In this document: positions 55,973-64,000 of the stretch, one piece after another
Layout of the letters: the number at the start of each line of letters is the position of its first letter
Numbering within the stretch: the stretch's first letter is position 1
DNA from: Lindgomyces ingoldianus
Lineage: Eukaryota; Ascomycota; Dothideomycetes; Pleosporales; Lindgomycetaceae
DNA: 64,000 bases
Direction of reading: 5' to 3'
Assembly: GCF_010093535.1 (NCBI RefSeq)
Contig: NW_022985163.1
Span: 1,734,597 to 1,798,596, forward strand
Made by a program: the position numbers and the translations under genes
The notes under the pieces: model-generated
The model's input: the letters and a program-made list of their open reading frames with translations, nothing else
The model's database searches: none
What the model was told of the DNA's origin: nothing

Positions 55973-57838
55973 ACGTACTTCATGGGCGAGTCGCTCACAC
56001 ACCTGAGTTGCTCACTTTTGCCAAGACCCTACCCTAACAAACTCTATTATGGCCCATAACAACCCGCTCTAGCACTATATAGTACAGTACAGCCTAGAAT
56101 ATTATTTAGATACTACTTCTGCTTCTTACTTACACATTTACGCGTTATGCCTAGTCTAATTACACTGTCTGCAGCGCCTTTAGGATAGCTTACCTACTTT
56201 AGCTTACACCTGCTTCTTTGCCTTCTTCCTATTACTGCGCGCTTTAAACTTCTTTAAAGCTGTTAAGCGCAGGCTTTCTTAAATTATTAAGGTTTTTTTT
56301 ACTTTAATTTACTTTCTTTTATGCAATTTATGTTACATAGCAGCCTTATTAGCTGCTTAAAGCTTAGTAATTTCCTATTACACTAACACTAGCTTATGTG
56401 TAATTATTACTGCCCTCTTTAAGACTTTCTTAAACGCCTTAACTATAGAAGTTAGTAAACTATTTATATGCTTCTAAATTCTTATCTTTATAAGCATTAA
56501 TTATAACTTAAGTTCTAGAGTATTGCTTAGGGTTTATAACTGCTAGGGCTTGTTATATATAAGTAGTAGTAGTAATAAAGTGCGCAACTTTACATTAAGG
56601 CTTATTATAACCTGTTATAGGTTAAAAGGAACTAATCTAGCGCCTTAGAACCTTTTTTAGATATTACTAAAAGTAATTATAGCATTATAGGCTGCTTTAA
56701 AGCATAGCAGGAACTTTATTTTTATAATATAAGTAATTTAGTTGCGCATAAAGTTTTTAGCTTAGTGCTTATACGCTTTTTTTAAAGAAGCAAAATAACC
56801 TATATTAAGTAGCTGTAAGAGGTGTAATAAGTAAAAAGGCATATAAATAGTAATAATCTTATTATCCTTATAGTATTACTAGAAATAAAGTAAGTTATAG
56901 CTTTTATAGCTGTTAATAACTAGTAGATAGTAGCTGCTAACAGTACACTTTTTTATATGCGCGTTAAAGTGCTTTAACTAGTCTAAACTAAGCTAATTAG
57001 TAGTCTAGCTGCGCTTAGAGATTGTAATAACTTAATTCTAGAGTAGATTTTTCTCTTTATACTAGTTTAAAAGGTAGTTGCCACCTTAAAAGATAATAAA
57101 AAGTAGAATAGCCTACCCTTTAGCATTAATGCCCTAGATAGCTGTTGTCTACTCCTAGTTACCTAGCTAGACTGCTTTTAGCTGTCCTTATCTCTCTAAA
57201 CCTATAATAACTACTCTAGTAGATATCTAGCCTATTATAAACCCTGTCTTGTTAAAGTTGTACGTGTTGTTATCCTAGATGCTATACTTAGCTTTAATAT
57301 TCTTTATAAAGTTAAACTAGCTTTAAATTACTATAAGATTCTTATAAAAGGCTCTTTTATAGTTATACTTGCGCTTAAACTTTACTTTAAGCTTTAAGTA
57401 ACACTTAATAAACATATTAGGCTAGTTTATGCTAATATAGCCTATATTACGCTTAGCGTGTAAAGAATTAGCTATATTAGCCACAGCTACTAGCTAGGGG
57501 GGAAATTCTTGCGCATCTAGCTTAAGTATGTGCTAAATAATTACCTGCTTCTTGTTATTGTCTAGCTTTTATAAGTTAGCTATATAATTAGCTTAGAAAG
57601 GTTGTCTAGTGCGTTAGTTGCTTATTATCTTTTAAGAGACTTTGTAGATAGCTGCAGCGTGTTAGTTAGAGAGTGTTGCGTCTTATTTAAAAGCCTAGAG
57701 CGTAAGCTGCATCTAATGTTTCTTTAACGCGTTTAAGTAGTGTTGTTAGAAATGCATTAGTGTAGAAAGAGTAGTGTAGTAGGGTTTTAGCAAAAGTAAG
57801 CAACTTAGGTGTGTGAGCAACTCGCCCATGAAGTACGT
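55973..57838 (-). mobile_element. Full-length Fot1/pogo-like transposon
   Basis: 1866 bp, TA at 55971-55972 and 57839-57840. The inverted ends are ACGTACTTCATGGGCGAGT(C/T) and about 60 bp in total (to GCCAAGACCC). The ends are well preserved and the interior is RIP-mutated. Size and single transposase fit the Fot1 family (Tc1/mariner superfamily). It is the source type for the foldbacks: its right (5') 470 bp match their arms. Confidence 0.9.
56150..57700 (-). pseudogene. Fot1-like transposase (DDE, CENP-B-type HTH)
   Basis: On minus, from about 57300: NIKAKYSI, NTYNFNKTGFIIG (57262 down; family NFDETGF), RVVIIGLERxGQLKA, TTAIxGINAKG, LLFIIFxGGNY, then LDxLKHFNAHIKKCTV, LLVINSYKSYN (family VxDGHxSH), KIITIYMPFYLLHLLQLLNI (family PPHxSHxLQPLDV) and GYFASLKKAY. 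All three catalytic Asp positions (NFN, INS, LLNI) are now Asn. The upstream half (57700-57320) carries the helix-turn-helix region, which is the part reused in the foldbacks. Confidence 0.88.
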
Positions 57839-57855
57839 TATATAAAAAAGGCATA

Positions 57856-58955
57856 ACGTACTTTATGGGCGAGTTGCTCACACACCTAAGTCGCTCACTT
57901 TTGCTAAGACCCTACTAAACCACCCTTCCTACACTAATGCATTCCCCACAACACTACTTAGACGCGCTAAAAGAATGTTAGATACAGCTTACGCTCTAAG
58001 CTTTTAAATAAGACATAAAACTCTTAAAGAAATGTGCTATAGCTATGTGCAGAGTCCTGTAAAAGACAACAAATAACTACAGCGCTAGACAACCTTTACA
58101 AGCTAATTCTACAGCTAAATTACAGAGGCTAGGCAATAAAAAGGAGTAGGGGATTGTTAAGACTATACTTAAGCTATATGCGCAAGGAATTTCCCCTTAG
58201 ATAGCATTTATGGCTAATATGGCTAATTCTTTACACGCTAAGCGTAATCTAGGCCATGTTTGCATAAACTGGCCTAGTACGTTTGTAAAGTGTTATTTAG
58301 AGCTTAAAGTAAAGTTTTAAGCGCAAGTATAGTTAAGAGATATCTAGCTAATTATAAACCCTATCTTGCTAAAGTTGTACGTGTTATCATCCTAGATGCT
58401 ATACTTAGCTTTAATATTCTCTACAAGGCTAAACCTGCCCTAAATTACCCTAGGACTCTCACAGAGGGCTCTCTTATAGTTGTACTTACGCTTAAATGTT
58501 ACTTTAAGCTCTAAATAACGCTTCACAAACGTACTAGGCCAGTTTATGTGAACATGGCCTAGATTACGCTTAGCGCGCAAAGAATTAGCTATATTAGCCA
58601 TAAATGCTATCTAAGGGGAAATTCCTTGCGCATATAGCTTAAGTATAGTCTTAACAATCCCCTGCTCCTTTTTATTACCTAGCCTCTGTAATTTAGCTGT
58701 AGAATTAGCTTGTAAAGGTTGTCTAGCGCTATAGTTATTTGTTGTCTTTTATAAGACTCTGCACATAGCTACAGCACATTTCTTTAAGAGTTTTATGTCT
58801 TATTTAAAAGCTTAGAGCGTAAGCTATATCTAACATTCTTTTAGCGCGTCTAAGTAGTGTTGTGGGGAATGCATTAGTGTAGGAAGGGTAGTTTAGTGGG
58901 GTCTTGGCAAAAGTAAGCGACTCGGGTGTGTGAGCAACTTGCCTATGAAGTACGT
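57856..58955. mobile_element. Fot1-derived foldback element, copy 4
   Basis: 1100 bp, TA at 57854-57855 and 58956-58957; starts ACGTACTTTATGGGCGAGTT. Only 17 bp separate it from the full-length relative on its left. It is the least mutated copy (GCCATGTTTGCATAAACTGG kept in the left arm and its complement in the right). The loop (about 58310-58490) holds the transposase segment ending near the NFDETGF box, here readable on minus. Confidence 0.9.
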
Positions 58956-58957
58956 TA

Positions 58958-59770
58958 TATTATATCTATGTGTTAACTAGAGGCAGCATTTAACTTATCT
59001 ATTGCTACATAAACTATAGACTCTTTATATAACAACATTAACACACTTAACATATAAATCTAATAGTAGATAGATAATAGTAAGTGTAGTTTTACTTTCC
59101 TACTATTATAGCTTAATTATGCAAAGCTGTTTATTTTTATAAATAGACTATTTACTAACAATAAAAACTTTAGCTTATAGCTAGAATTTTTAATTATATT
59201 AAGTAATAAGGACTATATAAAGTAAAGCAACTGCTTTAAAATACTAGGCAATATTATACACTAAAATTCTACTAAGTGTAAAAGAGTAACTAGAAGTGTT
59301 CTTACTAGCAAACTGTATAGAATAGTTAGAAGGTTTAATAATGTAATTACCCTTAGTATAACTTTATAGTAAATTATATAAACACTTAAACTACTACTAA
59401 TCTTAGTAGTAATCTATATAAATTTAAAGTTTCTATATAATTACCATATTAAGCTAGGCACTACTAGTAAAAAGTAACTTATAATTAACATTATATTACT
59501 CTATAAATTATAAAAGAAAAAAGAAATTACTAAGATAAAGTAGATTAATAGTAAAGACAACTTAGTAAATGCATGTATAAAGAAAACACTAAATTAGGCT
59601 TTTTAATTATTAGTCCTAACTAACTGCCTCTCTGTTTAGATAGAAGCATCTGTAGACTAGCTAGATTTTATGCGCAAAGATGCTCTAAACTAACTAGACT
59701 AATAACACCTTTATATAAAGCCTATTTTTTTAGTTTTTTTTTATTATACACACTTATTTTTCTTATTATA
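58958..59770 (+). pseudogene. Copia-2b pol remnant, 3' continuation
   Basis: Reverse complement of about 9440-8620 of Copia-2a (shared TATGTGTTAACTAGAGGCAG and CTATAGACTCTTTATATAAC). It therefore continues the reverse transcriptase/RNase H region interrupted at 55970. No intact motif. Confidence 0.7.
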
Positions 59771-60308
59771 AGATTAGAAGAGAAGGATATGTAAAAAAGA
59801 TAGTCTATTTATTTAAGTATACAGGAAAAGAAAAAGCTACCACCCCTTATGTATAGTAGTCACAATGCAGACCACAGCTCTGCTATACGCATAAGGCGTA
59901 GGCATTAGCCTAAAAGTTAGCTAATATATAACACTTAATAAAAAGAGAAGCACTAGTAGTGCTACTGTAATAATAAGCATATAGAGTTACTAAAACTTAA
60001 CTATAACTCTAGACTAAAACTGCATAAAAGTACCCTTTATAACACATAACCTTTGCTGCCTACAGCTGCAGATTAGTGCTAGCAGGTAAGACAATGTTAA
60101 TATTATAAGACAGTAAAGCTACTACATGCTGCTTCTTAGCCTATTTATAATTAGCATTTTATATAAAAAAGAAGCAAAAAAGCTAAAAAATTTATATATT
60201 TATGCTAAGACACTAAATAAACTACTAATTAGTAGCAGAACTAGTTAAAAGAGTAACGCAGATGCGCCCTAGGCCGCTAGACTGCACAAGGACGTTAAAG
60301 ACGCCTGC
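59771..60308. other. RIP-mutated sequence of unknown origin
   Basis: Homology to Copia-2a stops at about 59770, where that copy is itself interrupted. What follows could be the 3' end of Copia-2b or another repeat. The last 60 bp before 60309 (ACGCAGATGCGCCCTAGGCC) are GC-richer. No domain is seen. Confidence 0.35.
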
Positions 60309-60628
60309 TGTCAGATTTAAGCACTGTTTCTAGGCTTCCTGAGATGAATGATGGGTTTGGATATGATGTATGGGATGATTGATTGATTGTCTTGATCTAT
60401 TGATCCTTTTTCTGCTCTACTCGTGTTGCTTGGCTTTTGTTTTTCTGATCTAAGTCCCTCGCGCACTAGCCCTATGCGCGACCAGCTGCAAAATGCTGCA
60501 GAATGCTGCAAAATGCTGCAAAATGCAGCAATTTGCAGCAACATACTGTTCGAGCTTATTGCTCGTACTATGTAGCAGCTTTCGTCAAACGTTCCTCCTG
60601 TCTTGACAGTAGGTGCGCATATCTGACA
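60309..60628 (-). repeat. 3' LTR of Copia-1b
   Basis: 320 bp. Mostly unmutated (keeps CTTCCTGAGATGAATGATGG). About 6 decamer units at 60484-60545 account for its being 121 bp shorter than the Copia-1a 5' LTR. Confidence 0.9.
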
Positions 60629-60677
60629 CACCCCCTTAGCTTAGACATGCTTTAAGCTAGTTCCTAATTGCGCAACC

Positions 60678-63600
60678 TTAGTATGCTTCTAGGGCTTCCA
60701 TTCTTGCTTTAATCTCTTCTATATCTGCTTCCTAACTGACTATCCTCTCTCTAACGTCAACTAGCTAAATTTGCTAAAGAAAGCTTGGCTATTTACTAGC
60801 TAGAAGCGCTTTAGTAAGTCTGTCTGCAAGCATCTTACTAGAGGGGACATAGACAACCTTAATTATTTGTTAAGAGACTTCTTGTTAGAGCTAGTAGTTA
60901 TAGATGTTAACATGTTAGAGCTTAGTTTAAAGTTAAAATATCTCTTTGTTTACTAGTTAAATTATCTGCTTGTTGTTGCACTAGATTATAATAGTTAAAT
61001 TAGGCAGCTTAACTTATAGTTTATTAAAAAGCATTCTTGTAAACATAGCTTCCTTAGCAACTTAGAACAGTGCAAGTAATTCTACTTCTATTGTTAACAT
61101 TGTAACTATATTTTATTTATTTACTTACTATGCAATTTATCTGCTAAATAGTTAAATAATGTAGCCCTAAAAGCTCTTTTTATTTAGTGTATTATTTATA
61201 AATAACGCATTGCTTGCTACTATAAAGTAGTCTTCTCCTCTTAATTAGAGTGCGTATGTCTGTGTTGCATGTAGGTACAGGATAACTTAATTAGCTGCAT
61301 TCTAATAGTTAGATGCAGGATTTGTAAGAAACTGTGCAAGGTGTAATGTAGTAAAGGCAATGTCTAGTCTTATAGTAACTGCTGTAAAGAGTAGAGATCT
61401 AATCTTCTGCTAATATTAATTTACTTCTAATAAAGTTGCAAAACTAGATTACAGCATAAGTTTAATTCTACTTATAGGTGTAGCGTGCTATAGGTCCTTT
61501 CTATTAGCTAGCCTAGCTATCTTGTTAATATATAAGGCCTATAACAGCTAAATTATTTGTTGCTGTTAATCTTTAATAATCTTAACTTCTAAAAACTATT
61601 ATAGGTCCTTGCTTTTTATTAGGGTATACTTCTTTTATAACTAGTCTACTACACGCTGTGCATCTGCTTTAGAGCCTTTTTTATATGTAATAATAAGGTT
61701 GTCTACATAAAAAAAGATAAATATTCTAGCTTTAGTTATGTAGTAGGGTTTATGTAGAACAGCTAAGAACTTAAGGCCTTTAAAAGTTATTATAAAATAG
61801 TATTGCTAGAGTAAAGAAGAAATTTATAGGCTATATAGTGCTTTTTAAAGCTTTAGTATTATACCTAGTTTCTAATAGCCTCTTAGCATCTGCATGTAGA
61901 TATTGCAGTTAATTACTGCATGTATAAACACATTAGTTATGTTGTATTATTTAAGCTCTAGGTTAAAGCGTGCAGATATTACTATTAGCATTTAAAATAA
62001 GTGTCCTACTAGAGTAGCAGCATAGGTATCTTATGTAGTAATGTTTCTTTATTAATTACTGTAGACTACTAGTTGCGCCTTACATCTTTATAATCTATAG
62101 TGCTTATTAAGCTTATAAGTGTACACCTACATATAATCTAGAATCTGCTGTCTAGCTGCCTTAATTAGCTTTATCTAGACCTCTGTCTAAGATTTTATTG
62201 TCTAATAACTATCTAGGTGCGTTTTTTCTGCTGCCTTAAACATCTTATATAAAAGGTGCTCCTCTAGTTACTTTTAAGTTAATAGTAAAGGTAGCAGCTA
62301 GCTTTTATAAAGTGTCTTTTTTTTAAATAGTATTCTTATTAATGCTGCTTTATCTAGCGTTTTGCTGCTATGCTTTTCTACACTTCTAGATTTTATACTA
62401 GCTATAAAGGCTGTAGCCTATAGTACAGTCTTTAACAACCCTATTTAGCTTAGCTTTAGTGCTGCTCTAGCTATTAACTACATAAGCAATGCTACAGGTA
62501 GCAGAGTATTTAAAGAAGACAGATAGTTATCTCTAATTTTTCTTTCTTAATAGTAGCCTAGTAGGTCTACTTTGTTAAAATTTAATGTATTATCTATAGT
62601 GTTGTCTTTATAAAATAACTTTATCTTTAGCTAATAAATAGGTGTTAGAAGCTTAATTATTCTAATATATATAGTAATTTTTTTTACTATGTTATATATA
62701 AAGTTATCTATTAAGTCTTTAGGCTTACTGCTAAAGATTAAGTGTTTATTAAAAATAACATTATATATACAGATTACTTTTACTAGCAGTAGTATCTATA
62801 TGTAGTAGATGTTTAATAATTAGTACCTAACTAGATATCTAATCTACACCTTTAGGTCTAGCCTTTATAGCTTAGATTTATTCTAATGCGTGTTATTAGT
62901 TATTATAAATGCTTTACAGCTATAAGCTTTTAAATATGTAAAGCTTAGCTTTTAAATTAATATAACAACTCTATTATTTAAAGCTGCTTATGTAAAGAAG
63001 ATCTTATATAGTGTCTTTTAGTTATTAGCATAGTTTAGTGTCTAATTATATAGGTATACGCTAGCTCTAGTAATGTATAGCTATATGTCCTATAGTAGGT
63101 TAGCATCTAGTTGTATAGCCTGTAACTTCTTCTTATTTACACTCTCTAAGTGTTTAGCTTCTCTGTTCTAGGCTTATATATCTAGTGCTAAAGGCTTAAC
63201 AGTTATTCTATACAATGCTAGCTAGCATTTTACCTCTAGTTTTACTATTGTAATCTTATTATTAGCTTTAATAACTTTTATAGTAATGTTATAATAGTTC
63301 TTTAAAAAAAAGATAAAAATTATAAAAGCTTTAATAATTAATTTAGTAAGCTTATTATTTTTAAAGTAGAGGTCCTACTAGAGGCTAGAATACTTATTAG
63401 TAATTAGCATTTAACTTTGCTTTTTTATAATGCTTTATGCTTTATATGCATAGAAATTAATTAACAGTCTTTTACTAAGTCTACTGTTGCTAATTTATAG
63501 TGCGCAGCTAATTTATTATTATATCTTAGCTCTACTACATAAGTTACATTAGACTGTTATAATTCCTTTAATTTACACCCTCTTAGCTTACTGTATAAAG

Positions 63601-64000
63601 TGTTAAAGTGTAGCTAGTCTAGGGTGTCCTAGACGCTTATGCTATAGCCCTGCTAATGCCTTTTATAGACTATGTTTAGTTCTTATATTAATTATATATG
63701 TATAATATAAGCCCTCTTGTAGTAGATAGTACTCTAACACCTATTAGCTATAAATCTTTATAAAATCTTTAATTATTGTCCTATCTAGGGCCTTTAAAGT
63801 AGTTAGCTCTGCTTATGTGTCCTACTAGATTCCTTTCTGTCGCAGTAGGCAGAACAAGACTAGGTTGCACAGCAGGTCTAGGCACAGTGCAGTGTTATGT
63901 AGTATAAGACTGTATGCTTAACTATGTGTTCTATGCTTACTTTTTAGGCTTAGTGTAATTAATTTATAGCTTTAAATCTATATGTAAGAGTTTCTAGACT
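60678..64000 (-). pseudogene. Copia-1b gag-pol, 3' part
   Basis: Stop TAA at 60680-60678, the counterpart of 51020-51022. Upward on minus: the KMLADRLTKAL-like end (about 60835-60800), RNase H (about 61080-61220), reverse transcriptase (about 61350-62000) and integrase (beyond 62500), all with RIP stops. The matching stretches of Copia-1a carry different stops at several sites, so the two copies were mutated separately. Confidence 0.85.

Larger units (their letters stand above)
45522..60308 (+). mobile_element. Copia-2b LTR retrotransposon, host of nested insertions
   Basis: 5' LTR 45522-45791 (TGTCTGTACGCAGC to TTTAACA), about 270 bp, followed by leader to 45845. Copia-1a splits it at 45846-51301. 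The leader repeats and gag-pol continue from 51302 on plus, and are split again by the Fot1-like element and a foldback at 55971-58957. Homology to Copia-2a (reversed) continues to about 59770. No 3' LTR is seen before Copia-1b begins at 60309, so the right limit is uncertain. Confidence 0.75.
60309..64000 (-). mobile_element. Copia-1b LTR retrotransposon, truncated by window end
   Basis: Opposite orientation to Copia-1a. The 3' LTR is 60309-60628 (on plus TGTCAGATTTAAGCACTG to ATATCTGACA), then the polypurine tract (CACCCCCTT on plus) and the end of gag-pol. The interior aligns with Copia-1a reversed to the window edge. The element end and target duplication lie outside. Confidence 0.9.

Overview
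The window is from a filamentous ascomycete (Pezizomycotina) whose repeats have been hit by repeat-induced point mutation (RIP). Most of it is AT-rich, with TAG/TAA stops in every frame and transposon domains that stay recognisable when C-to-T and G-to-A changes are discounted. Introns of 49-64 bp, CT-rich leaders and the gene families (ribokinase, GMC and BBE flavoenzymes, an SDR, a fungal Ser/Thr kinase) fit a filamentous ascomycete. I cannot name the species.

Layout. 1-3601: 3' part of a chromodomain Gypsy element, inserted in an older DNA-transposon remnant (3602-4295). 4290-5752: the 3' part of a short-chain dehydrogenase (SDR) gene. 5753-30400: a 24.6-kb nest of transposons flanked by a TA duplication. 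Beyond it, on the same strand, lies the missing 5' part of the SDR gene (30401-30656). The outer element is a Tc1-like (DDE_3) transposon (C). Copia-2a sits inside it and holds a short-LTR element, which holds a hAT. A second related Tc1-like element (A) sits 25 bp from the right end of C. A third (B) sits 10 bp from the right end of A. B contains Gypsy-2a, which contains a Fot1-derived foldback.

30657-32449 is mixed repeat and unique DNA. 32450-35588 is a damaged GMC oxidoreductase joined in frame to a truncated berberine-bridge-type (BBE) oxidoreductase. 36511-39790 is a short repeat cluster: a miniature LTR element with a tRNA-like core, a foldback and a Fot1-like deletion derivative. 39936-41136 is an intact ribokinase, the only fully open gene in the window. 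41543-43215 is a decayed kinase gene. 43624-64000 is a second nest: Gypsy-2b is cut by Copia-2b, which is cut by Copia-1a, by a full-length Fot1-like transposon and by a foldback; Copia-1b follows in opposite orientation.

Many boundaries are supported by target-site duplications found by eye: TTATT (Gypsy-2a), AAAGT (Copia-1a), GCTAC/ACTAC (Copia-2a), GTGCT (short-LTR element), CTTAGAGG (hAT), TATAG and AGTTT (tRNA-bearing miniature LTR elements), and TA for the Tc1/Fot1 class. The main leads are the telescoping Tc1-like family whose ends stack within 36 bp, the foldbacks made by inverted duplication of the 5' half of a Fot1-like transposon, the LTR miniatures carrying a tRNA-like sequence, and a strong pyrimidine-C-purine context in the RIP mutations.
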